A DNA stretch of 8,726 nucleotides from Microcaldota archaeon (lineage in GTDB: Archaea > Micrarchaeota > Micrarchaeia > Burarchaeales > Burarchaeaceae), in NCBI GenBank assembly GCA_003660965.1, contig QMVF01000025.1:1-8726 (forward strand), read 5' to 3'. The translations under genes were made by a program, and so were the position numbers. Positions within the stretch are counted from its first letter, which is position 1. Every line of letters begins with the position of its first letter. Of this stretch, positions 1 to 6,911 are shown piece after piece. The notes under the pieces were generated by a model that did not search any database, was not told the DNA's origin, and saw nothing but the letters and a program-made list of their open reading frames with translations.

Positions 1-1266
1 CATCATTATTGAAGAAAGATGGAACAGCTGCAAATCCCTCAAAGGCATTCCCGGCAGGCCGCCTATGATTATTATTATGAAAAGAAGGGGCGGAAACAGA
101 AATGCCCATCGCATGTAGATGCCACTTCTCTGTTTGTAAGCTGCCAAGTAGCCCAATGCTATGAAAAACCAAGCAAACACAGTAAAGTGATTCACATTTA
201 TCAAATTCGCAACTGCGTTGCTAACCGAAGCCCAGTCCGAAGGAAGGTCATAGAGTGCATACTGAACAGATGAAACCACATTTCCCTGCATATATGCATC
301 AATAACGGGAAGGAGCCAGAATGCCGAAGCACCCATTCCAATTGCTGCTATTACAATTCCAATTCCTACTGCACCAAGAATTTTCCTTGCGTTCGCACCT
401 GCTTTCATAAAAAGCATGAGCGCAATTCCAATTCCAAGCCCCACTGCAGTCAAAAACTGAGTTGCCACCACAGCTCCGAATACAAGTCCACAGGCAGCAA
501 GCTCCCTCAATTTGCCGTTGTTCAAATAGCCTATCAGGTAATAGATTGAAAGCGCAGATAGGGGGAGGGCAAGCGCGGTTCCTATCCCTCCGTAGAGCAT
601 AACCGTGAATGCAAGGCTCAGGCCTACTGCGGCTGCAGCAACCAGCAGCGCCTCCCTCCTGCTCACCCCCATTCTATTGGCAAGCATGTAAATTGGAAAT
701 GGTTGAATCGCATAGGCAAAGAATATCAATGCATACGTGAGCAGGGAAATTGAAAGCAGGTTTCCGCTGACCACATTGAGCAATGCAGGTATTGCCGACT
801 GAACCACAGGGTAGAATATCATAGGATATCCCCCAAAGAAATAAGGGTTCCAGCCAGTAAGTGCTGCATGCTCTGGAATCAGCTCTTCTGCCATATAGGT
901 TGATCGGTAATGGTGGTATACGTAATCCGAATGCCTTATCGTCTCGCCGCTGAATGCGCCTAAGAACCAAATAGCAGCCAGCCCTCCAATAACTCCCAGC
1001 AGAAGCACCAACCACAACCCATTCCTTTTCCACTGCCTTTCAAAAAAGCCGAACGTCCTCGGCATATGCTCCTGAACTTTCAGCCCGAGCAGAACGAGCA
1101 GGGGAACAATTAAGGTTCCGCCGATAAGCCAGTACGCTCTGGTGGCTATGGTTTCAGTTCTCAAATGATCTGAGAACGCTATGTTTATTAGAGCAGAGAT
1201 TAGGCATAGAAGAAATACAGCTGCAAGAAGGCCTCTCCTCTCCCAAAGCCCCATTTCCCTCAACAT
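1..1266 (-). CDS. GT-C-like multi-spanning membrane protein, probable lipid-linked sugar transferase (partial, C-terminus outside window)
   Basis: An uninterrupted minus-strand frame of 422 codons runs from an ATG at 1266 to the left edge with no stop, so the C-terminus is missing. The product is very hydrophobic with roughly ten membrane segments (first near residues 13-31). It has a polar outer-loop block at 112-125 (HSDYVYHH, with Asp114), then GWNPYFFGGYP at 138-148 and AFWLLP at 315-320. Asp/His in the first large loop followed by W-P-x-x-GG-P is typical of GT-C-fold membrane glycosyltransferases and the related 'PTPS-related' membrane family; that assignment is from family knowledge, not a search. 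Such enzymes use polyprenyl-phosphate sugars on the outer membrane face, which fits the divergent GT2 gene next door. A second in-frame ATG at 1254 has a better Shine-Dalgarno-like GAGGGA upstream and could be the true start. Membrane protein is near certain; exact activity is not. Confidence 0.8.
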   Translation of the reverse strand, partial: MLREMGLWERRGLLAAVFLLCLISALINIAFSDHLRTETIATRAYWLIGGTLIVPLLVLLGLKVQEHMPRTFGFFERQWKRNGLWLVLLLGVIGGLAAIWFLGAFSGETIRHSDYVYHHYRSTYMAEELIPEHAALTGWNPYFFGGYPMIFYPVVQSAIPALLNVVSGNLLSISLLTYALIFFAYAIQPFPIYMLANRMGVSRREALLVAAAAVGLSLAFTVMLYGGIGTALALPLSALSIYYLIGYLNNGKLRELAACGLVFGAVVATQFLTAVGLGIGIALMLFMKAGANARKILGAVGIGIVIAAIGMGASAFWLLPVIDAYMQGNVVSSVQYALYDLPSDWASVSNAVANLINVNHFTVFAWFFIALGYLAAYKQRSGIYMRWAFLFPPLLFIIIIIGGLPGMPLRDLQLFHLSSIMM

Positions 1267-1293
1267 TCAACCACTGCGGCAAGCTAGCTACTT

Positions 1294-1311
1294 GAAGCTA
1301 TAAATAGCTTC
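1294..1311. promoter_or_regulatory. Palindromic TATA region, probable shared divergent promoter
   Basis: A perfect 7-bp inverted repeat, GAAGCTA and TAGCTTC, is separated by TAAA. It contains TATAAATA on the plus strand (1299-1306) and TATTTATA on the minus strand. Using about 25 bp from TATA centre to transcription start, plus transcripts would begin near 1327 (before the GT2 ATG at 1340) and minus transcripts near 1277 (before the ATG at 1266). Both leaders would be about 11-13 nt. One element serving both directions is inferred from spacing and symmetry. Confidence 0.6.
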
Positions 1312-1339
1312 CATGATAATCCGAACTTCGCGTGGGCAT

Positions 1340-1999
1340 ATGTTCACCATAATCATTTCAGCATATAATGAAGGAGAGAATCTAGCAAGGCTTCTGAAGC
1401 GCATGCCAACCCAAATTCCAAAGAAAAACATCCTAGTAGTTGATGACGGCAGCAGCGACAACACTCATGAAATAGCTGAATCATTAGGGGTGCAGGTAGT
1501 CAAGCACGAAGTTAATAGGGGCAAGGGCGCAGCCATACGCACAGGGCTTGATGCTGCCAAAACCGACACAGTGGTTCTTATGGATGGGGACAATCAACAC
1601 GATCCTGCAGAGGCTGACAAACTACTGGAAGCTCTGGAGTCAAATGATATGGTTATAGGAAGTAGATTTCTTCAAAAAAACGAGATGCCTGTTCATCGAA
1701 ATATTGCGAACATGCTTCTCAGCGCCATAACTTGCATGCGTGGCCCATGCATAACAGATCCGATCTCCGGCTATCGCGCACTCAGGAAGGGCAAATTCAA
1801 GGGACTGAAGGAAACAGGGTTTAATCTGGAGCTCGAACTTCTCTACAACGCCCGCTTACATAATTTGCGCATAGCAGAAGTTCCAATAACAGTTCCCTTC
1901 ATAAGAAAAAAAGGCTCGGTTCTTAACAGCCTTCCGCGTGCAATTAGAATCTACGGTTCAATGACCCTTTACTCCTTAAAGCGCGCCCTGCTCGGCTAG
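1340..1999 (+). CDS. GT2 family glycosyltransferase, DPM/DPG-synthase-like (polyprenyl-phosphate sugar synthase candidate)
   Basis: This 219-aa GT-A-fold transferase probably moves a sugar from a nucleotide donor to a polyprenyl/dolichyl phosphate at the inner membrane face. Visible motifs are ISAYNE (6-11), VDDGSSDNT (34-42), the metal-binding DGD within DGDNQHDP (82-89), GSRF (107-110) and DPISGYRA (140-147). This order is typical of dolichol-phosphate mannose/glucose synthases. There is no C-terminal membrane domain, so it is the short, soluble or peripheral form. The start at 1340 is preferred because the family fold begins at MFTIIISAYNE; the ATG at 1313 lies only about 10 bp downstream of the TATA box, before the expected transcription start. 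It is divergent from the GT-C-like membrane gene, a likely user of its product. Its stop codon interlocks with that of the convergent SDR gene (CTAG at 1996-1999). The sugar specificity cannot be read from sequence. Confidence 0.9.
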   Translation: MFTIIISAYNEGENLARLLKRMPTQIPKKNILVVDDGSSDNTHEIAESLGVQVVKHEVNRGKGAAIRTGLDAAKTDTVVLMDGDNQHDPAEADKLLEALESNDMVIGSRFLQKNEMPVHRNIANMLLSAITCMRGPCITDPISGYRALRKGKFKGLKETGFNLELELLYNARLHNLRIAEVPITVPFIRKKGSVLNSLPRAIRIYGSMTLYSLKRALLG

Positions 2000-2862
2000 C
2001 TCTTCCCCGCACTCCTCCTTATGCCCTCTTCCAATCCCACTTTAGGCTTCCAGCCCAGCACCTCTTCTGCCTTGGAATTATCTGCCCACAGGCATTTTAC
2101 AGAACCCTGCCTTTCAGGCTCTTTCTTTACCTTTGCTTTTTTTCCAAGCACCTTTTCAACAAGCTCTATAAGTTTTTTCAAGGAAATCTTTCTTCCGCTT
2201 GATATGTTGAATTTCTCAACCCCTTTTTCCTCCTTCTCAAGAACTTTGATTACTGCTTTCACCACATCCTCAACGTAAATGAAATCCCTCTCCTGCATTC
2301 CATCTCCCTGCAAAATCACAGGCTTGTCTGCAAGAACAGATTGCACATACTTGGTAAGCACGCCCCTTCCTCCAGGCCCGTAAACGTTTGTCAACCTTAG
2401 AATAACCACGCTCATCCCCTCTTCCTCAACCCTCCTTTCAACAATCTCCTCTGCCATCTTCTTCGCCCTTCCATACGGCGTATCTGGCTTCAATTCACAA
2501 CTTTCAGTAGGAGCCCCTCCTTCCACCTCTCCATAAACTGCCGCGCTTGAGAAGAGTATGAATCTTTTTACTCCTGCCTCAATGCACTCATCTATGAAAT
2601 TAGATGTGCCCTGCGCATTTATTTCAACGAGCCTGTCAGCACTTGCATCAAAGGCAGCAGCCATGTGAATTGCAATTTTCGTATCCTTGCATAATGGCTT
2701 CAATGAGCTCTTTTTCAAAACACTGCCTTCTACTGCTTCAACACCTTTTAGCCTAGGAAGTTCGGTTTGATGAGCAAGAAGTCTTATTTCATGTTTTCCC
2801 TCAAGCTCTTTTAGAAGATGTTTTCCAATAAAGCCACTTCCACCAGTGATTGCAATTCTCAT
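1996..2862 (-). CDS. NAD(P)-dependent sugar epimerase/reductase, extended SDR (third gene of operon)
   Basis: A 288-aa extended short-chain dehydrogenase/reductase acting on nucleotide sugars. The Rossmann motif GGSGFIG is at 7-13 and the catalytic set is Ser106 (in SSAAVYG), Tyr130 and Lys134 (YGRAK). RLTNVYGPGG (156-165) and the C-terminal LGWKPKVGLEEGI (269-281) are typical of UDP-glucose 4-epimerase relatives. Unlike its two neighbours, the end of strand beta-2 reads LLAHQTE with no Asp to hold the NAD ribose, suggesting NADP preference and possibly a reductase rather than an epimerase role; this is inference. The start at 2862 is chosen because it gives an ATGA overlap with the upstream gene, lies 6 nt after a GAGGGTGG Shine-Dalgarno (2869-2876), and begins directly at the fold (MRIAITGG). 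An in-frame ATG at 2883 would add seven unrelated residues. Confidence 0.9.
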   Translation of the reverse strand: MRIAITGGSGFIGKHLLKELEGKHEIRLLAHQTELPRLKGVEAVEGSVLKKSSLKPLCKDTKIAIHMAAAFDASADRLVEINAQGTSNFIDECIEAGVKRFILFSSAAVYGEVEGGAPTESCELKPDTPYGRAKKMAEEIVERRVEEEGMSVVILRLTNVYGPGGRGVLTKYVQSVLADKPVILQGDGMQERDFIYVEDVVKAVIKVLEKEEKGVEKFNISSGRKISLKKLIELVEKVLGKKAKVKKEPERQGSVKCLWADNSKAEEVLGWKPKVGLEEGIRRSAGKS

Positions 2863-3791
2863 AAGCTTCCACCCTCGAGCCATTCTCGAGTCCTTTCTAT
2901 TCCCTCCTTCAGACTAGTGCGCGGCTTCCAAGCAAGCAACTTCCTTGCCTTGGAATAATCACATAACAATTTCATTATCTCGCTCTGCGGGTGATGGTGT
3001 TCAACAAATGCCACCCTGCCTTTCTCCCCCGCAATCATGTTTGCAAGCTCCTTGATTTTTATGTCCTCTCCAGAGCCAGCATTGAATATCTGCCCAACTG
3101 CAGCATCTGAATAACATGCGGTTTCTATAAACTCAGCACAATCCTCAACATAAAGCAAATCACGAGTCTGCTCCCCGCTTCCAAATACTCTGAGCTCCTC
3201 TCCCTTCATCTGCTTCTGAAGGAAAATGGTTACAACTCCTCCCTCCATATTGCTCTTCTGATATGGGCCATATGTGTTGAAGGGCCTTAATACAACCACC
3301 GGAAGCTTGTATGCATGGTAATATGAAAGCGCGATTTCTTCTGCAGCAAGCTTTGAGCCCGCATACGGTGAGGCTGGCTTTACAGGGTGCTCTTCATTTA
3401 TGGCGACGCCTCCCGCAGTATCGTACACCATGCAGGTGCTCACAATCACGCTCTTTGCCTTGTGCTTCCTGCACCCTTCCATCACATTATGGGTTCCAAT
3501 CACATTGCTTCTGAAATCAGTAACTGGATCATCTATACTCTTCTGAACATTGATCTGGGCTGCAAGATGAACGCATAGCCCAAACCCGCGTTCATCAAAA
3601 AGCTTCTCAACTGCCTTTCCATCAGCAACATTCCCTTTGATAAGCTCAACTTTACCCTTGAATTCCTCCAAATTCTTCCCAGAGCCATTAGATAAATCAT
3701 CCAAAACCACTACTTCCTCTCCACGCTCGAGAAGCCTTTTCACAGTCCACCTTCCTATAAAGCCTGCACCCCCCGTAACCAGAACCTTCAT
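2859..3791 (-). CDS. NAD-dependent epimerase/dehydratase, UDP-glucose 4-epimerase-like (second gene of operon)
   Basis: A 310-aa extended SDR. GGAGFIG is at 7-13 and is followed by the NAD-selecting Asp31-Asp32 (VVLDDLSNG). The catalytic triad is Thr119 (in VSTCMVYD), Tyr143 and Lys147 (YAGSK). RPFNTYGPYQ (169-178) and RDLLYVEDCAEF (210-221) are the usual substrate-loop and C-terminal motifs. NAD binding and overall pattern fit a UDP-sugar 4-epimerase; the epimerised sugar is unknown. VYD replaces the common VYG after the active-site Thr, a small deviation. HHHPQSE (265-271) is in the C-terminal substrate-binding region. The gene overlaps its upstream neighbour by ATGA (3788-3791) and its downstream neighbour by ATGA (2859-2862), so all three are probably translationally coupled. 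A Shine-Dalgarno AAGGTG lies at 3797-3802, 5 nt before the ATG. Confidence 0.92.
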   Translation of the reverse strand: MKVLVTGGAGFIGRWTVKRLLERGEEVVVLDDLSNGSGKNLEEFKGKVELIKGNVADGKAVEKLFDERGFGLCVHLAAQINVQKSIDDPVTDFRSNVIGTHNVMEGCRKHKAKSVIVSTCMVYDTAGGVAINEEHPVKPASPYAGSKLAAEEIALSYYHAYKLPVVVLRPFNTYGPYQKSNMEGGVVTIFLQKQMKGEELRVFGSGEQTRDLLYVEDCAEFIETACYSDAAVGQIFNAGSGEDIKIKELANMIAGEKGRVAFVEHHHPQSEIMKLLCDYSKARKLLAWKPRTSLKEGIERTREWLEGGSL

Positions 3792-4756
3792 TTCAACACC
3801 TTCCTGTACCAGTCTATGGTTCTCTTCAAGCCCTGATCAAGCGTATACTTCGGCTTCCAACCAGTTTTTTCTCTGATCAATGAATAATCTGCCTCCAATG
3901 CCTTTATGTCCGCACTCCTCCCCTTCTGGAAAACAATTTCAGAATCAGACCCCGAAATTTCAATTATCTTTTTCGCCAAATTCAATATGCTTATCTGCTC
4001 ACCCGTACCTATGTTGAAAACCAAGCCGCTTAACTCCTCTCCTTTTTGTGCAACCAGCGTATATGCCCGCACTGCATCCTTTACATACTGGAAGTCCCTC
4101 CCTTGCTTTCCCTCATTATGGACTACTAGGTTTTCATTTTTCAGAGCGCGGTATATGAAATTTGCAACAACAGCACTATTTCCCAGCACACTCTGGTTCT
4201 CTCCATACGTGTTGAAGTTTCTGATTATAACTACAGGATATTTGTACCAGTAATTCATTGCACTACAGTGCTTTTCAGCAGCAAGCTTGGTTACTGCATA
4301 TATGCTTCTGGGAAGCATGGGGTGGTTTATGTCCATGGGGGTGTATATTGCATCCCCATATACTTCAGGAGAGGAGGCATAGATCATAAGCGGCCATTTC
4401 TTAGTTCTCAACATTTTCTGCATGAGCATAAAGGTTCCATACTCATTATTCTTGAAGTAAACTTCAGCCTTCCCATCCTCCATCGATTCCGGAATCGATA
4501 TGGAAGCGGCAAGATGAATTACTACATCCACCTTCTCAAAATCCGCAACTTCCAAATCATAGAACTTCATCTTGCGAAGCTCGAACTTCCCTTCAAACTC
4601 CTTTCTTCTGCTTACAAGCTCAAACGGATCCTTTACTAAAAACGAGCGCGAAAAATCATCAACCCCTATTATCTTCTCCACTCCCTTTGCCCCGAGCAGA
4701 TCGTCAACTAGGTGCACCCCGTACAGGCCTGCTGCTCCCGTAATTAGGATTCTCAT
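3788..4756 (-). CDS. NAD-dependent epimerase/dehydratase, extended SDR (first gene of operon)
   Basis: A 322-aa extended SDR, first of three tandem paralogues. GAAGLYG (7-13) is the dinucleotide loop, with Asp33-Asp34 after beta-2 indicating NAD. The catalytic residues are Ser129 (SSPEVYGD, 128-135), Tyr153 and Lys157 (YAVTK). The Glu in S-x-E-VYG is typical of sugar dehydratases and UDP-glucuronate decarboxylases rather than simple 4-epimerases, so this gene may do the first conversion, but the paired D-E of RmlB-type dehydratases is absent. RNFNTYGENQS (179-189), GRDFQYVKDAVRAY (219-232) and TGWKPKYTLDQGLKRTIDWY (298-317) close the fold normally. The start codon at 4756 lies about 28 bp from the TATA box at 4779-4787 and has no Shine-Dalgarno, consistent with a leaderless mRNA. 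It overlaps the next gene by ATGA. Confidence 0.92.
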   Translation of the reverse strand: MRILITGAAGLYGVHLVDDLLGAKGVEKIIGVDDFSRSFLVKDPFELVSRRKEFEGKFELRKMKFYDLEVADFEKVDVVIHLAASISIPESMEDGKAEVYFKNNEYGTFMLMQKMLRTKKWPLMIYASSPEVYGDAIYTPMDINHPMLPRSIYAVTKLAAEKHCSAMNYWYKYPVVIIRNFNTYGENQSVLGNSAVVANFIYRALKNENLVVHNEGKQGRDFQYVKDAVRAYTLVAQKGEELSGLVFNIGTGEQISILNLAKKIIEISGSDSEIVFQKGRSADIKALEADYSLIREKTGWKPKYTLDQGLKRTIDWYRKVLK

Positions 4757-4778
4757 GCCCTTCCTTTATTCCGAACAG

Positions 4779-4790
4779 TTTTATATATTC
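4779..4790. promoter_or_regulatory. Shared TATA box between divergent SDR operon and potassium channel
   Basis: TTTTATATATTC contains a perfect archaeal TTTATATA on the plus strand and ATATATAA on the minus strand. From its centre (about 4784) it is about 25 bp to the channel ATG at 4809 and 28 bp to the SDR ATG at 4756. The intergenic gap is only 52 bp and no second TATA-like element is seen in it. Both transcripts would start at or next to their start codons. Orientation would depend on the flanking BRE sequences. Confidence 0.7.
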
Positions 4791-4808
4791 CTTGTGCAAT
4801 GGTTTAAC

Positions 4809-5183
4809 ATGGACAGAGAAATAATTTACGCACTCGCCCTTCTCTCAATACTTTTCATAACTGCCATAGTGGTATACCATGATCTTGAAGGCTGGGACTG
4901 GATAGACGCAGCCTACTTTGCAGCATCCACAATCACCACAGTGGGCTACGGCGATCTCACTCCGACCAATGACAAGAGCAAGCTCTTTACAATCTTATAC
5001 ATGCTCATAGGCGTTTCCACAGGCCTTTATGTGATGCTATCTCTTGGAAAATACCGGGACAGTGCGCTTCGCTCGCGCTTCGACCACCTGTTCGAATCAA
5101 TGACCTCCCTACACAGCCCCATAAAAATCAAAAAGAAAAAGCCCGATAAGGAGGGTAAATTCATTCTGGAAAAAGTGAGGTGA
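4809..5183 (+). CDS. Minimal two-TM potassium channel (ion-transport-2 type), no RCK domain
   Basis: A 124-aa protein with TM1 (about 5-23), a pore helix (about 30-43), the canonical K+ selectivity filter TVGYGD at 44-49 and TM2 (about 58-80) with Gly68 as a possible gating hinge. This is the MthK/KcsA pore layout, and four subunits would form a K+ pore. MthK-like channels usually carry a cytosolic Ca2+-gated RCK domain. Here the protein ends after about 45 polar residues, with a lysine-rich stretch (107-111), so gating must be intrinsic or come from another subunit. The start at 4809 is chosen from TATA spacing and from the beginning of TM1; longer in-frame openings would overlap the divergent gene. 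The stop lies within the Shine-Dalgarno of the next gene. Confidence 0.9.
   Translation: MDREIIYALALLSILFITAIVVYHDLEGWDWIDAAYFAASTITTVGYGDLTPTNDKSKLFTILYMLIGVSTGLYVMLSLGKYRDSALRSRFDHLFESMTSLHSPIKIKKKKPDKEGKFILEKVR
5177..5183 (+). promoter_or_regulatory. Strong Shine-Dalgarno for the TadC-like gene
   Basis: GAGGTGA is the classic archaeal anti-16S complement. It spans the channel's stop codon (TGA, 5181-5183). No ATG, GTG or TTG lies at usable distance in the downstream frame: ACG (5188) is 4 nt away and CTG (5194) 10 nt away. It is the main evidence that translation of the TadC-like gene begins here rather than about 200 bp downstream. Confidence 0.65.
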
Positions 5184-5187
5184 GCCA

Positions 5188-6873
5188 ACGGGCCTGTTTG
5201 ACTCCCTTTCACAGGTCTTTGATACAGCCAGCATTCGAAATACTGCCCGCGATCTCAAGCAGGCGCAGTTAGACTGGGATGCTCGCTCTTATCTCGGCAC
5301 GGCCCTTCTTCTCTCCCTCCTCTTCTCCTCTGCCTGTCTTCTCCTAACCATCTCTTCAGGCCCGCTCTCCATAGCCTATTCCCTCTTGCTTTTCTCCCTG
5401 CTCCTATTTGCTTTCAGGCGCTATCCATCCGTGATGAAGAGACGGCGGGCTCTTATCATAGAGAGCGATCTTCCCGAAGCACTTCGCTCCCTGGCATCTC
5501 AACTGAGCATGCAGCTCTCCTTTGAAAAGGCTCTTGAAAATCTAGCATCCTCAGATTACGCATCCTCTCCAGAGTTTTCCTTGATTCTTGCAGATGTAAG
5601 GCGGGGCGCGGGGCTGAAGGAAGCACTTTCAGCCTCTGCAGAAAGGGTTGATTCAATCACCTACAAGCGCGCAATGAACAACATCTCCTCGCTTTATACG
5701 CAGGGCTCTTCTTCAGATTCTTTGAAGATGCTCTCCGACGATCTTTTATCCCAGCAATTATCAAATGCCCGCCGCTTTTCCTCACGCCTTGCACTTGCCT
5801 CCCTGCTGTTCATAGCAGTTGCCTGCATAGTTCCCTCCCTGCTTCTAGCCTATCTATTGGTGGGCTCTTCCTTCCTTTCCCTATCCGTAGAGCCTCTTGA
5901 AATCTGGCTTCTCTTCCTAGTGCTCTTCCCTTTATTTGACCTTTCAATAATAGCATACATTTCCCTGGGCTCTCCCTTCAAACACAAGCAAGGCCTGCTC
6001 CCTCCTCCTCTTTCCACAGCCGAATTCACCTGCTTGGGAAAGGCAGCAGGAATCAATCCAAACTCCTTGAAATGCAGGCTTTCCCTGCTCTTCTTTGCCT
6101 GCCTTTTCATCTCCCTTCTTTCCATCTTCTACAACCGGCCAGTTCTCGCAATAGTTGCATTCCTGCTCCCATTCGTCTATTACTTCCACCTCCATTATCT
6201 GCTACAAAGGAGAACAGATGAGTTGGAAAGATATCTTCCAGATGCACTTCTGCAAGCCTCTTCCTTGGAACGCGGAGGCGGAATAGAGCAGATGCTGAAT
6301 TCCCTTTCAACTGCCGGCTATGGCTTGCTTTCAGAGGAGTTTGCTCAGGTGAGAAACAGTGTGCGCGGAGGATCGGGCATCCCCTCTGCTCTCGAATCCA
6401 TGGCACGCAGGAACCATTCATCTCTTCTACAACGCTCTTTAAGGCTGATATCTGAGGGCTATTCACTTGGAAATGACGCATACTCTTTGCTAAAGGAAGC
6501 AGCTGATGACATGCTCTCAGTATTCTCCCTTATGCGGGAAAGAAGTGCGGCATTTTCACTTCAAAAATACACCTTACTTGCCGGGGCAGTTCTCGTACCA
6601 CTGATTCTTGGCACCCTTTTGGGAGCCATTCTGGGCCTAGACCTCTCCTTCTCACTTGACGGAGCTCCCAATCAATCTGAGCAGATTCAAGCAACAGTTG
6701 CTGATGCGGCCCCCGCCTATGTGCTCATCTACTCGCTTCTATCCGCACTTCTTATAGCGCAGATAGAGGGCGGCTGGAGGCACTTCCTTCCCTATGCCCT
6801 TGCGCTTGCACCCCTCTCACTCTTCTTATTCCATCTTGCCCGCACTTACCCTCTCTTCTCATCTTTTGCCTGA
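5188..6873 (+). CDS. TadC/FlaJ-type integral membrane assembly protein with two T2SSF domains, probable non-AUG start
   Basis: About 561 aa if begun at ACG 5188. The layout matches archaeal TadC/FlaJ platform proteins of type IV pilus-like systems. Two N-terminal TM helices (about 36-55, 60-76) precede a first T2SSF domain beginning at DLPEALRSLASQL (about 94). TM helices near 202-223, 238-258, 297-315 and 319-338 follow. A second T2SSF domain starts at YLPDALLQASSL (about 349), followed by TM helices near 462-483, 510-526 and 532-549. Such proteins anchor the secretion ATPase and pilin assembly. No ATPase or pilin gene is in the window, so this is an orphan or split locus. The first conventional start is TTG 5386, but the frame is open back to a TGA at 5176 with the same codon style, and it supplies the missing N-terminal TM helix. 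A GAGGTGA Shine-Dalgarno sits 4 nt before ACG (reading ACG-GGC-CTG-TTT). CTG 5194 is the alternative. It is likely co-transcribed with the channel. Confidence 0.8.
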   Translation, partial: TGLFDSLSQVFDTASIRNTARDLKQAQLDWDARSYLGTALLLSLLFSSACLLLTISSGPLSIAYSLLLFSLLLFAFRRYPSVMKRRRALIIESDLPEALRSLASQLSMQLSFEKALENLASSDYASSPEFSLILADVRRGAGLKEALSASAERVDSITYKRAMNNISSLYTQGSSSDSLKMLSDDLLSQQLSNARRFSSRLALASLLFIAVACIVPSLLLAYLLVGSSFLSLSVEPLEIWLLFLVLFPLFDLSIIAYISLGSPFKHKQGLLPPPLSTAEFTCLGKAAGINPNSLKCRLSLLFFACLFISLLSIFYNRPVLAIVAFLLPFVYYFHLHYLLQRRTDELERYLPDALLQASSLERGGGIEQMLNSLSTAGYGLLSEEFAQVRNSVRGGSGIPSALESMARRNHSSLLQRSLRLISEGYSLGNDAYSLLKEAADDMLSVFSLMRERSAAFSLQKYTLLAGAVLVPLILGTLLGAILGLDLSFSLDGAPNQSEQIQATVADAAPAYVLIYSLLSALLIAQIEGGWRHFLPYALALAPLSLFLFHLARTYPLFSSFA

Positions 6874-6882
6874 ACCAGCTAG

Positions 6883-6890
6883 CTTAAATA
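6883..6890 (+). promoter_or_regulatory. TATA box for the PAC2 gene
   Basis: CTTAAATA is centred about 25 bp before the ATG at 6912, placing the transcription start at or beside the start codon. No Shine-Dalgarno precedes the ATG, so the mRNA is probably leaderless. The box begins just after the TadC stop codon (6871-6873), inside a 38-bp gap. The palindrome AGCTAGCT (6878-6885) overlaps its left edge. Confidence 0.6.
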
Positions 6891-6911
6891 CCTTGACTTC
6901 CATCTGAGAGC

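Noticed and set aside
19..273. Plus-strand open frame of 84 codons
   Set aside because: It lies antisense within the continuous minus-strand membrane-protein frame and has no family-like sequence.
674..1033. Minus-strand open frame of 119 codons
   Set aside because: It is a different frame inside the membrane-protein gene; the 422-codon frame has clear TM helices and GT-C-like motifs.
1282..1289. AGCTAGCT, also at 6878-6885, as a shared operator
   Set aside because: An 8-bp palindrome occurring twice near promoters is suggestive, but the positions relative to TATA differ and chance is likely.
1313..1339. Upstream ATG of the GT2 gene (adds nine residues)
   Set aside because: It lies about 10 bp after the TATA centre, before the expected transcription start, and the added residues are not part of the fold.
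2863..2883. Upstream ATG of the third SDR gene
   Set aside because: It adds seven residues before the Rossmann strand; ATG 2862 has a better Shine-Dalgarno and repeats the ATGA coupling seen upstream.
4572..4808. Long N-terminal extension of the potassium channel
   Set aside because: It overlaps the divergent SDR gene and the TATA box, and the residues do not resemble a channel domain.
5386..5388. TTG as start of the TadC-like gene
   Set aside because: It falls inside a transmembrane segment with no Shine-Dalgarno, and coding-like sequence continues upstream.
5850..6481. Minus-strand open frames opposite the TadC-like gene
   Set aside because: They are charged, low-complexity antisense shadows of its Leu/Ser-rich codons.
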